Shown here: positions 1 through 6,208 of the stretch, piece by piece
Layout of the letters: the number at the start of each line of letters is the position of its first letter
Position numbering within the stretch: the first letter of the stretch is position 1
Notes under the pieces: model-generated
Told to the model about the DNA's origin: nothing
Database searches by the model: none
The model's input: only the letters and a program-made list of their open reading frames with translations
Program-made: the position numbers and the translations under genes
NCBI GenBank assembly: GCA_012798335.1
Contig: JAAZNJ010000018.1
Coordinates: forward strand, 1 to 6,429
Reading direction: 5' to 3'
DNA length: 6,429 nt
Source: Candidatus Woesearchaeota archaeon
Lineage (GTDB): Archaea > Nanobdellota > Nanobdellia > Pacearchaeales > GW2011-AR1

Positions 1-4
1 TTTT

Positions 5-51
5 AAAAAGACAAAAAGAGAGCTAATTTAAAAAAGTAAAAAATAAAAAAA
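5..51 (-). terminator. Archaeal T-tract terminator after the TtuA-like gene
   Basis: Read on the minus strand, the 64 bases after the stop codon contain successive T runs of 7, 6, 6, 5 and 5 (A runs on the plus strand at 45-51, 38-43, 30-35, 13-17 and 5-9). Archaeal RNA polymerase terminates at such T-tracts without needing a hairpin. This is the only clear multi-tract terminator in the window. Confidence 0.55.
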
Positions 52-64
52 TTAGAATAAAAGA

Positions 65-673
65 TTACTTTTTATTTTCTATTTTTAATAAACTATTTAT
101 CACAGCTCTTTTAACTTCAGGATGTGATTTTTCAAGTTCATTTAAAAATTGATTAATCCTTTTTGTGTGTGTATCTCTCTCTTTGTAGTTATTATTTGAA
201 AAAAAATTATTTAATTTTCCATAGAGTAAGATCTCTTCATCTAAAAAAAGATACAATGGTTTTATTTGAGATTCAAAAACAGGAAGAAGATTATTCAATC
301 TATCAGTTTTTCCATAGACTATCTTATCCAAAAACCATTGAGATTCAGAATCAATCGAAGAATTTAAAACAAGTTTAATTTTCTTTTTATTTTTATTTTC
401 TTTTTTTAAAATTTTTAAAAACTCTTCTTTATTCTTAATTTTTAAGATCTCAATTTCAAATTTTGATTTAAAAAAATTTAAAATTTTTTTTAAAACTTCT
501 GTTTTAAAATTCTTAGATTCAAAATAATAGATTTTATCACCTTTAGATATCATATGATATTTTCTTATACCTAAAAGAAATTTTTTATTAAAATAATTAA
601 TAAAACATCTTTCACAAAGTTTTCTCTTATTAGTAAATTCATAAACAGGATTAGTTTCACAAAGTTTACACAT
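65..673 (-). CDS. Shortened TtuA/Ncs6-like protein without PP-loop (probable pseudoenzyme)
   Basis: The 202-residue protein matches, in order, several landmarks of archaeal TtuA/NcsA-type tRNA 2-thiolases. It has an N-terminal zinc finger (C2, C5, C20, C23), then RKYHMISKGDKI (37-48), which in active enzymes leads straight into the ATP-binding SGGKDS loop. Here that slot reads SKNFKT (53-58), so the loop is gone. Residues 104-129 (NSSIDSESQ, then YGKTDRLNNL) correspond to the GHNLDDEAQ...RGDxxRLxxL segment. IKPLYLFLDEEILLYG (137-152) and FLNELEKSHP (176-185) match the C-terminal part. The stretch that normally carries the catalytic CxxC is deleted, and the C-terminal zinc finger is absent; family members are about 300-320 residues. 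The frame is intact, so this does not look like a fresh pseudogene. Thiolase activity is unlikely; RNA or protein binding is an inference. The homology is recalled by eye, not searched. Its start-proximal TATA box is weak. Confidence 0.72.
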   Translation of the reverse strand: MCKLCETNPVYEFTNKRKLCERCFINYFNKKFLLGIRKYHMISKGDKIYYFESKNFKTEVLKKILNFFKSKFEIEILKIKNKEEFLKILKKENKNKKKIKLVLNSSIDSESQWFLDKIVYGKTDRLNNLLPVFESQIKPLYLFLDEEILLYGKLNNFFSNNNYKERDTHTKRINQFLNELEKSHPEVKRAVINSLLKIENKK

Positions 674-694
674 TTTTATTTTTTAATTTTTTCT

Positions 695-702
695 TTTAAT
701 TT
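695..702 (-). promoter_or_regulatory. Weak TATA-like box of the TtuA-like gene
   Basis: At -29 to -22 from the start codon, where other genes here have TTTATAAA, this gene has only AAATTAAA. The position fits a leaderless transcript but the match is poor (4 of 8). Expression may be low, or a promoter further upstream in the 182-bp gap may be used. No Shine-Dalgarno sequence is visible. Confidence 0.3.
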
Positions 703-801
703 ATTTTTGATTTCTTAATTATTTAAATCACTTTATTTTTAAATTATTCCTATTATTTTTATTATTGTTATTATTACCTTTTAAAATTTTTAATCTTTTA
801 A

Positions 802-826
802 AGATTCATTAAATAGATTCATTAAA
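802..826. repeat. Tandem 12-bp direct repeat
   Basis: AGATTCATTAAA occurs at 802-813 and again at 815-826, separated by one T, giving a 13-bp period. It lies in the 182-bp gap between the four-helix membrane protein gene and the TtuA-like gene, about 30 bp past the stop codon of the former and 129-153 bp before the start of the latter. The rest of the gap (674-855) is low-complexity T/A-rich DNA with TTA-like stretches near 746-776; no small gene is seen there. It could be a protein-binding site or chance in AT-rich sequence. Confidence 0.6.
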
Positions 827-855
827 GTTTTTTATATTATGATTTAAATTCCTCT

Positions 856-1779
856 TTAGAAATCATCTTCTTTTTTGTTATTTTTATCTTTGTTTTGTTC
901 ATTAGTTTCTGTTTCTTCAATATTTTTTGCGTTTTTATTTTGAGTTTTATCTTCTTGTGTTTTTTCTTGTTTATTTATTTCTTTTATTTTTTGCATTTTC
1001 TCTTTTATTTTATCAAATTTTTCTTTTATTTTTACACTTGATTTGAATATCTTTAAAATTATCCAAACTGAAAATAAAATTCCACTTAAAATGATTAATC
1101 TTATTGATGTTTTATTAGAGCTATAAAAAAGAATATCAATTATCTCTTTTATTAAATCTTCTTTTCCAAAGAAACTGATTAGGATAGAATTTAATTTTAA
1201 GAACAAAAATGAAGAAACAAAAATTGGGATTGAGGCTAATAATAAAATATTTATCTTATTCTTTAATAATAGAAATATAAAAATAAGTAAAGACAAAGAT
1301 ATTATAAGGAATATAAAAAATGTTTTTCTCAATAATAAATATGTTTTTTCAGAGGCTAAAAAAGTAGGTATTTGTTCTTTATTAAAGCAGTCTATAAAAC
1401 TACAGTTATAATCTTTAAAATAAATTTCATGAACAAGAGACCTAACACTCTCATTGATTAAAAAGGAAGTATCATTTATTTTGTCACAAGGAATTTTTAT
1501 TTTATAATCAGAAAAATTGAAAGAATAAGATAATTCAGAAAGAGATAAATTATGAGGGTTTTCTTCACAATATAATTTTAAGAATTCTGTTTCTTCATTG
1601 ATTACAGAATTTAAAGAATCATTATTAATTAAGTAATTGTTAACTAATTTTAAAGAGGTATTCTCAAAATTATTATAGGCCATAGACTGATTTAAACTAA
1701 AAAATAAAATACTAAAAAAAGAAGAGATTATTAATAATATAGAAAAAAATACTAAAAATACCCCTTTTATTGCTCCCAT
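856..1779 (-). CDS. Unrecognised four-helix membrane protein with cysteine-containing outer domain
   Basis: I do not recognise this 307-residue protein. Hydrophobic segments lie at about 7-29, 153-172, 176-197 and 226-246. The N-terminal lysine, the short LKNKIN loop (172-177) and the very basic and acidic C-terminal tail suggest that both ends are cytoplasmic and residues 30-150 face outwards. That outer domain has four cysteines (C71, C98, C126, C131), enough for two disulfides, and several N-X-S/T sequons (for example N77, N88, N102, N125), consistent with a secreted domain. The tail from about 247 is almost all K, E, Q, N and D, probably helical or coiled-coil and then disordered (repeats of the KIKEK/KMQKIKE kind at 250-268). 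It follows htpX on the same strand after 74 bp and has its own TATA box, so a link to the LemA/HtpX envelope pair is possible but inferred only from position. The start is supported by the box at -29 to -22. Confidence 0.75.
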   Translation of the reverse strand: MGAIKGVFLVFFSILLIISSFFSILFFSLNQSMAYNNFENTSLKLVNNYLINNDSLNSVINEETEFLKLYCEENPHNLSLSELSYSFNFSDYKIKIPCDKINDTSFLINESVRSLVHEIYFKDYNCSFIDCFNKEQIPTFLASEKTYLLLRKTFFIFLIISLSLLIFIFLLLKNKINILLLASIPIFVSSFLFLKLNSILISFFGKEDLIKEIIDILFYSSNKTSIRLIILSGILFSVWIILKIFKSSVKIKEKFDKIKEKMQKIKEINKQEKTQEDKTQNKNAKNIEETETNEQNKDKNNKKEDDF

Positions 1780-1782
1780 TAA

Positions 1783-1795
1783 AATTCAAAGAATT
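1783..1795 (-). repeat. Small inverted repeat at the transcript start
   Basis: AATTC-AAA-GAATT is a perfect 5-bp inverted repeat with a 3-nt centre, lying between the TATA box and the start codon (-4 to -16) of the four-helix membrane protein gene. A regulator bound here would block initiation, but so short a palindrome in AT-rich DNA may be chance. Confidence 0.3.
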
Positions 1796-1800
1796 GTTTA

Positions 1801-1808
1801 TTTATAAA
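1801..1808 (-). promoter_or_regulatory. TATA box of the four-helix membrane protein gene
   Basis: TTTATAAA stands at -29 to -22 from the ATG at 1779. The expected start of transcription falls on or next to the ATG, so the mRNA is probably leaderless. This supports the chosen start codon and separate transcription from htpX. Confidence 0.65.
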
Positions 1809-1853
1809 ATTATTTATTAGGATAGAGATTCCTTCTAAGAAAGATTTACAATT

Positions 1854-2741
1854 TTACATTTTTTCTAAAACTTTTATTCTTTCTTCTATAGGGGGGTGAG
1901 TGCTAGACATTTTTCCTAAAGGATCAGCAAAAAATAAAGGAGCAACTGCTTGATTAACTTTTTTCTCAGGGATTTTTTCTTCTTGTTGGATTTTTTTTAA
2001 TGCTCTTATTAATCCTTCAGGATATCTTGTGAATTTAACAGAAGATGCATCAGCACTAAACTCTCTTTTTCTTGAAATTGCCATTTGAACAAAAAAGATG
2101 AATATTGGAGAGAGAATTGCTAAAATAATTCCTAAAATTAAGAAGATTGAATTTTTGTTGTCTCTATCATTCCCTCTAAACCATAAACTTCTTAAAAATA
2201 AATTTGAAATTATTGAAACCATACCTACAGCAACAGAAACTAAAGTCATATACCTTATATCATAATTTTGAACGTGCCCAAGTTCATGAGCTAAAACTCC
2301 TTCTAATTCTCTTCTTTCTAATTTTTTCAATGCTCCTGTTGTAACACATATAACTGCTTTTTCAGGAGACCTTCCTGAAGCAAATGCGTTTATCTGATTA
2401 GACTCCATAATATATAATTTAGGCATAGGTAAACCACTTGAGATTGTTAATCCTTCAACTAAGCGATAATAATCTCTATACTTTTCAGGATCAGCTAATT
2501 TTGCCCCAACACTGAATAAAGCAATTTTATCAGAATAAACATAACTAAAAAAAACATAACAAAAAGAGATTATCCCAGAAAAGATTATTATAAATAAAAA
2601 AGAATCAGGACTATAAATTTGAGAGATTAGAAAACCAAGAAGGATTATAATTGAAAATATAATTGACAAAAGAAAAAAAGATTTTCTTTTGTTTCTTGAT
2701 ATCTGATCTCTAAAATCTATTCTTTCCATCTTTTTTTCCAT
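1854..2741 (-). CDS. htpX: HtpX-type M48 membrane zinc metalloprotease
   Basis: This is an integral-membrane endopeptidase of the M48B (HtpX) family, whose members cut misfolded or damaged membrane proteins with a zinc site on the cytoplasmic face. The 295-residue length is normal. The N-terminus RIDFRDQISRNKRKS (7-21) is family-typical, followed by helices at about 22-42 and 48-70. The zinc motif HELGH is at 152-156 (H152, H156 ligands, E153 catalytic), and the third ligand is E227 in REFSAD (226-231). Two further hydrophobic stretches lie at about 163-185 and 198-222. The C-terminal PLG...SSTHPPIEERI (274-289) is the usual HtpX ending. All catalytic residues are present, so it should be active. 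M5 would match the family's usual start, but the TATA box lies at -29 to -22 from M1, so M1 is preferred. It follows lemA on the same strand after 166 bp, a pairing known in many genomes. Confidence 0.95.
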   Translation of the reverse strand: MEKKMERIDFRDQISRNKRKSFFLLSIIFSIIILLGFLISQIYSPDSFLFIIIFSGIISFCYVFFSYVYSDKIALFSVGAKLADPEKYRDYYRLVEGLTISSGLPMPKLYIMESNQINAFASGRSPEKAVICVTTGALKKLERRELEGVLAHELGHVQNYDIRYMTLVSVAVGMVSIISNLFLRSLWFRGNDRDNKNSIFLILGIILAILSPIFIFFVQMAISRKREFSADASSVKFTRYPEGLIRALKKIQQEEKIPEKKVNQAVAPLFFADPLGKMSSTHPPIEERIKVLEKM

Positions 2742-2762
2742 GTTTATAAAATCATATTAGGA

Positions 2763-2770
2763 TTTATAAA
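2763..2770 (-). promoter_or_regulatory. TATA box of htpX
   Basis: TTTATAAA stands at -29 to -22 from the ATG at 2741. It shows that htpX can be transcribed independently of lemA as a leaderless message, and favours M1 over M5, for which the box would be 12 bp too far. Confidence 0.65.
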
Positions 2771-2840
2771 TTTATATTATAACAAGATTAAATGAATAAA
2801 TCATTAAAGGAATAAATAAAATAATTTAATAAATTTAGGT

Positions 2841-2881
2841 AATCTAAACAGATTTAATTGATAGTCCTCTAATATCTATCA
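2841..2881. repeat. Two small hairpins between lemA and htpX
   Basis: AATCT-AAAC-AGATT (2841-2854) and TGATAG (2859-2864) with CTATCA (2876-2881) form 5-bp and 6-bp stems, with loops of 4 and 11 nt, just after the lemA stop codon. They could form at the lemA mRNA 3' end, but no T-tract follows on the minus strand, so this is not a convincing terminator. The rest of the 166-bp gap (2742-2907) holds the htpX TATA box and otherwise featureless AT-rich DNA. Confidence 0.3.
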
Positions 2882-2907
2882 TTCTAATCTCAACTCAAGA
2901 AGAAAAA

Positions 2908-3456
2908 TTAATCAAATTTTACTTTAATCTCTTTTCTTTCTGATTCTTCTGCTTGGAAATATTCTTTTGGTTTTTTATTGAACATTCCTGCAAATAAATT
3001 TCCAGGGAAAGTTTTACACAATTGATTATAGGATAAGATGCTATCATTAAAGAATTGTCTTGCATAAGCAACTTTATCTTCAGTAGAGGTTAATTCTCTT
3101 TGTAATTCTAAAAAGTTTTCATTAGCTTTTAAATTAGGATAATTTTCAGCAAGTGCAAATAATTTAGATAAACGACTTTCTAAAGTTTTATCTGCTTTCA
3201 ATTTTTCTTGAAATCCTTTAGCAGAAATTAAAGATTCTCTGGCTTTTGTAACTTCTTGTATTATAGACTTTTCATGTTTCATATAACCTTTTACACTTTC
3301 TATAAGGTTTGGAATTAAATCAGCTCTTCTTTTTAATTGAACATCAATTTGGCTAAAAGAATTATCAATCCTATTTTCCAAAACATTAAATCTATTAAAG
3401 TAATAGATAAATATTATTAATACAAAGACAATTAATCCAATAATTAACCATACCAT
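2908..3456 (-). CDS. lemA: LemA family membrane-anchored protein
   Basis: This 182-residue protein has the standard LemA build. A single N-terminal membrane helix (about 3-20) is followed by a long helical domain. Family-typical segments are NRIDNSFSQIDVQLKRRADL (28-47) and IPNLIESVKGYMKHE (48-62), then TKARESL (70-76), AENYPNLKANENFLELQREL (103-122), ARQFFNDSILSYN (132-144) and the FPGNLFAGMF turn (150-159). The domain is expected to face outwards. The biochemical role of LemA is not settled; it recurs next to HtpX proteases and TPM-domain proteins and is linked to envelope maintenance. Here htpX follows on the same strand, but with its own promoter. The start is supported by the TATA box at -29 to -22. 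The gene diverges from the ferredoxin gene across a 51-bp gap. Length and motifs are ordinary for the family, and nothing is truncated. Confidence 0.93.
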   Translation of the reverse strand: MVWLIIGLIVFVLIIFIYYFNRFNVLENRIDNSFSQIDVQLKRRADLIPNLIESVKGYMKHEKSIIQEVTKARESLISAKGFQEKLKADKTLESRLSKLFALAENYPNLKANENFLELQRELTSTEDKVAYARQFFNDSILSYNQLCKTFPGNLFAGMFNKKPKEYFQAEESERKEIKVKFD

Positions 3457-3477
3457 AAAATAATAATAAAAAATAAC

Positions 3478-3485
3478 TTTATAAA
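3478..3485. promoter_or_regulatory. Palindromic TATA box shared by lemA and the ferredoxin gene
   Basis: The 51-bp gap between the two divergent ATGs (3457-3507) contains one TTTATAAA, which is its own reverse complement. It lies at -29 to -22 from the lemA ATG and -30 to -23 from the ferredoxin ATG, the spacing seen at the other genes here. No second TATA-like box at the right distance is evident for either gene, so the same box probably serves both directions. A-rich flanks on both sides (AATAAC on one, ATAAAG on the other) could act as the TFB-recognition element. Confidence 0.6.
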
Positions 3486-3507
3486 CTTTATTGAATAAAA
3501 AAAAATA

Positions 3508-3678
3508 ATGATAAAAGTAGATAAAAACAAATGTATAGGGTGTAGTTTATGCGTATCTATATGCGAAGAAGTTTTTGAAATGGACAAAGATGGAAAATCA
3601 AAAGTAAAATCTCAAAAAGATTTACCTTGTGTAAAACAAGCGATTGATTCTTGTCCTGTAGAAGCAATTTCAGAATAA
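3508..3678 (+). CDS. Single [4Fe-4S] cluster ferredoxin
   Basis: This 56-residue protein begins MIKVDKNKCIGCSLC and is a small soluble electron carrier. Cluster ligands are C9, C12, C15 (CxxCxxC) and the remote C49 in the CPVEAI motif. C19 and C41 match the pair that forms a disulfide in single-cluster ferredoxins of the Thermotoga/Thermococcus type, where the second cluster has been lost. The residue after C19 is Glu rather than the usual Pro (ICEEVF). Probable partners are pyruvate or other 2-oxoacid:ferredoxin oxidoreductases, none of which is in the window. The start codon is fixed by the TATA box at -30 to -23 and the family-typical N-terminus. The gene diverges from lemA and is 123 bp upstream of the PEP synthase gene on the same strand. 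An alternative reading as a fragment of a larger iron-sulfur protein is unlikely, because both ends are complete. Confidence 0.92.
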   Translation: MIKVDKNKCIGCSLCVSICEEVFEMDKDGKSKVKSQKDLPCVKQAIDSCPVEAISE

Positions 3679-3682
3679 TTTA

Positions 3683-3716
3683 TATAAAAATTCCTATAAA
3701 AATTGTATAAAAAAAG
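3683..3716. repeat. Phased TATAAAAATT repeats after the ferredoxin gene
   Basis: TATAAAAATT occurs at 3683-3692 and 3695-3704, and a related TATAAAAAAAGAAT begins at 3706. The starts are 12 and 11 bp apart, close to one helical turn, so the A-tracts could bend DNA upstream of the PEP synthase gene. They start 3-5 bases after the ferredoxin stop codon. The spacing could equally be chance in AT-rich DNA. Confidence 0.35.
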
Positions 3717-3724
3717 AATCACAA

Positions 3725-3740
3725 AAATCATGAATGATTT
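3725..3740. repeat. Inverted repeat upstream of the PEP synthase gene
   Basis: AAATCA-TGAA-TGATTT is a perfect 6-bp inverted repeat with a 4-nt centre, 62-77 bp before the PEP synthase start codon and about 33 bp upstream of its TATA-like box. A regulator-binding site is possible; nothing else supports it. Confidence 0.3.
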
Positions 3741-3772
3741 AATAAATCTAAATATTAAGAATCAACGTAATC

Positions 3773-3780
3773 TTTATTAA
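3773..3780 (+). promoter_or_regulatory. TATA-like box of the PEP synthase gene
   Basis: TTTATTAA, one mismatch from TTTATAAA, stands at -29 to -22 from the ATG at 3802. A second AT-rich box, TTTATATA at 3787-3794, is only 8-15 bp from the ATG and would start transcription inside the gene, where there is no in-frame ATG, so it is less likely to be used. Confidence 0.45.
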
Positions 3781-3801
3781 CTCTAATTTATATAACTAGT
3801 T

Positions 3802-6096
3802 ATGGGTGAAGAAAAAGAGGGAAAAATACAATTTATAAAATGGTTTTCTGAAATAAATAAAGACTCTGGAAACATTGTAGGAGGAAAAGGAGCAAATTTA
3901 GGAGAGATATATAATGCGAAAGTTAATGTTCCCCCAGGATTTGTGATAACAGCTCAAGCTTATGATTATTTTATAGAAAAAGCAGGATTAAAAGAAAAAA
4001 TAAAAGAAATGCTCTCAAAAATAGACTATGAAAACACAGATTTGCTTGATAAAGTTACAGAAGAGATAAGAAGTTTAATTGTAAATTCAGATCTTCCAAA
4101 AGAAATGGAAGAAGAAATTTTAGAAGATTATGATATCTTAAGCGTTGGAGATCTTAAAAACACAAAAGGAACAGTTTTAGATATTATAAAAAATTCAGAA
4201 CCTATATTTGTCGCTGTAAGAAGTTCTGCAACAACAGAAGATTTAGAAGGAGCAAGTTTTGCAGGGCAACAAGAAACTTACTTAAATGTAAAAGGAAATA
4301 AAGATTTATTATTAAGTATAAAAAAATGTTTTGCTTCTCTTTTTACATCAAGAGCAACATATTATAGGAATAAAAAAGGATTTAATAAAGTTAAGGCAAG
4401 TTTAGCAGTAGTAATACAAAAAATGATTGACTCTGAAAAATCAGGAGTTGTCTTCTCAAAAGATCCTACAAATAAAACAGATAACGTTATAGTTGAAGCA
4501 GTATTTGGATTAGGGGAAGGGATTGTTTCAGGTATAATAACCCCTGATGAATACATTGTTAACAAAGAATTAGAAATTTTAGATAAAAAAATAATGGAGA
4601 AGAAGGTAGCAATAACAAGAGATTCCTCAGGAAAAAATCAAATTGTAAAATTAACAAATGAAAAATCTCATCAACAAGTTTTAAAAGATTATGAAATAAA
4701 AAAAATTGCAGAAATTTCTTTAATGCTAGAAGAGCATTATAAAAAACCGCAAGATATAGAATTTGCAATAGAGAGAGATGAAGTTTATGTTGTTCAAACA
4801 AGACCCATAACTACTTTAGAAAAAAAAGTTGAGAAGACAGAAGAATTAACAGGAAAAATTTTATTAGAAGGTTTGGGTGCTTCTCCAGGAATAGCTTCAG
4901 GAAAAGTTAAAGTAATAAAAGAATTAAAAGACCTAGATAAGATACAGAAAGGGGATATATTAGTAACAATTATGACTAATCCTGATATGGTTGTAACAAT
5001 GCAAAAATGTTCTGGGATAATTACAGATGAAGGAGGAATGACAGCTCATGCTTCAATTGTTTCAAGGGAAATGGGAATACCTGCTGTTGTAGGAACAAGA
5101 GAAGCAACGTCTAAGCTAAAAGATGATGACATTGTAACAGTAGATGGTTTTGCAGGAAAAGTTTATGAAGGAAAATTAGCAGAAACAAAACAAAAAGAAG
5201 TTATGCAAATAACTTCTAAAACAAAAACAAAAATAAAAGTTATAGTAGACATGCCTAATTTTGCAGAAAGAGCAGCAAAAACAGGGATAAAACAAGTAGG
5301 ATTAACAAGAATTGAGGGAATAATAGCAGAATTAGGCAAACATCCAAATTATTTTATTAAAGAAGGGAATATAAAAGAATATGAAGATGCAATTTATAAA
5401 GGGGTAAAAGAGATTTCTAAATTTTTTGATGAAATCTGGGTAAGAACTTCAGATATAAGGAGTGATGAATTTAGAAATTTAGAAGGTTCTCCAAAAACAA
5501 TAGAATTAAATCCTATGTTAGGATTACATGGAATAAGATATGGATTAAAAAATAAAGAGATATTAACTTCAGAATTAAATACCTTAAAAAGAATAAACGA
5601 AGAAGGTAAAAAAATAGGGATTTTATTACCCCAAGTTATTTCAGTAGAAGAATTAAAAGAAACTAAAAAAATATTAGATAAAATAAACTTTAAGAACTAT
5701 AAGTTAGGAGTTATGGTAGAAACTCCTGCTGCTGTTCAGTTGATAAGAGAATTGTGTGAAGAAGGAATTTCATTTATCTCATTAGGGACAAATGATCTAA
5801 CACAGTATATCCTTGCAGTAGATAGAGGTAATGAGCTAATCCAAGATTTGTATAATGAAATGCATCCTGCAGTTTTATCACAAATTGCCTATGTATTAAG
5901 AGTATGTAAAAGGAATAATGTAGAAACAAGTATTTGCGGACAAGCAGGAAGTAAAAAAGAGATGGTTGAATTTTTAGTAAAAAACCATATAGATAGTATA
6001 ACTGTTAATGCAGATGTAGCAAAAGAGATTTCAGATTATGTTGCTGAAATTGAAAAACAAATAGGTGAGGAACCAAGACAATATACTAATAAATAA
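3802..6096 (+). CDS. ppsA: Phosphoenolpyruvate synthase (pyruvate, water dikinase)
   Basis: The enzyme converts pyruvate, ATP and water to PEP, AMP and phosphate in the cytoplasm, mainly for gluconeogenesis; some archaea may also use the reverse direction. The 764 residues carry all three domains. The ATP-grasp part (about 15-338) has VGGKGANLGE (26-35), VRSSATTEDLEGASFAGQQ (139-157), GLGEGIVSG (236-244) and QTRPIT (332-337). The swivelling phosphohistidine domain has GLGASPGIASG (357-367) and GGMTAHAS (411-418) with phosphoryl-carrying H416. The C-terminal PEP/pyruvate barrel has GLTRIEG (500-506, R503), VRTSD (547-551, R548), VETPAA (639-644, E640), GTNDLTQY (662-669) and ICGQAG (711-716, C712). 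Every expected catalytic residue is present, so it should be active. One oddity is HGIR (576-579), where many homologues read RGIR. About ten residues precede the usual family start, but no later start codon fits. No partner gene is in the same transcript with certainty. Confidence 0.96.
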   Translation: MGEEKEGKIQFIKWFSEINKDSGNIVGGKGANLGEIYNAKVNVPPGFVITAQAYDYFIEKAGLKEKIKEMLSKIDYENTDLLDKVTEEIRSLIVNSDLPKEMEEEILEDYDILSVGDLKNTKGTVLDIIKNSEPIFVAVRSSATTEDLEGASFAGQQETYLNVKGNKDLLLSIKKCFASLFTSRATYYRNKKGFNKVKASLAVVIQKMIDSEKSGVVFSKDPTNKTDNVIVEAVFGLGEGIVSGIITPDEYIVNKELEILDKKIMEKKVAITRDSSGKNQIVKLTNEKSHQQVLKDYEIKKIAEISLMLEEHYKKPQDIEFAIERDEVYVVQTRPITTLEKKVEKTEELTGKILLEGLGASPGIASGKVKVIKELKDLDKIQKGDILVTIMTNPDMVVTMQKCSGIITDEGGMTAHASIVSREMGIPAVVGTREATSKLKDDDIVTVDGFAGKVYEGKLAETKQKEVMQITSKTKTKIKVIVDMPNFAERAAKTGIKQVGLTRIEGIIAELGKHPNYFIKEGNIKEYEDAIYKGVKEISKFFDEIWVRTSDIRSDEFRNLEGSPKTIELNPMLGLHGIRYGLKNKEILTSELNTLKRINEEGKKIGILLPQVISVEELKETKKILDKINFKNYKLGVMVETPAAVQLIRELCEEGISFISLGTNDLTQYILAVDRGNELIQDLYNEMHPAVLSQIAYVLRVCKRNNVETSICGQAGSKKEMVEFLVKNHIDSITVNADVAKEISDYVAEIEKQIGEEPRQYTNK

Positions 6097-6151
6097 AAAA
6101 AATAATTGAAAGAAAAAGAATATAAGATTAATAAAACTAAATAAAAAGCAA

Positions 6152-6171
6152 TAATTATTAAGGGATAATTA
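6152..6171 (+). repeat. Hairpin in the gap after ppsA
   Basis: TAATTAT (6152-6158) pairs with ATAATTA (6165-6171) across a TAAGGG loop, a perfect 7-bp stem 56 bp after the ppsA stop codon. No T-tract follows on the plus strand, so the ppsA transcript has no obvious terminator here; the hairpin might instead mark a 3' end by processing. The rest of the 141-bp gap is A-rich, with only the next gene's TATA box. Confidence 0.3.
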
Positions 6172-6208
6172 AGAAGATAAAAAATTAAAATATGATGAAG
6201 AACAAAAT

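Noticed and set aside
163..378. Plus-strand open frame of 71 codons inside the TtuA-like gene
   Set aside because: It lies wholly opposite a gene with recognisable motifs, has no sensible domain content, and has no TTTATAAA box 22-30 bp before its start.
721..780. TTA-rich low-complexity stretch considered as a microsatellite
   Set aside because: The units are irregular and similar stretches are expected in DNA this AT-rich.
2841..2890. Possible C/D-box small RNA on the minus strand after lemA
   Set aside because: An ATGATAG resembles a C box, but no proper D box (CTGA) or internal C'/D' pair is at usable distance.
3730..3780. A 16-codon open frame upstream of ppsA, a possible leader peptide
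   Set aside because: It has no TATA box at -29 to -22, an unremarkable composition, and overlaps the inverted repeat and the ppsA TATA-like box; chance is the simpler explanation.
4362..4801. Two minus-strand open frames (67 and 80 codons) inside ppsA
   Set aside because: They are antisense to highly conserved PEP synthase segments; their leucine- and phenylalanine-rich composition is what antisense of A-rich codons gives.
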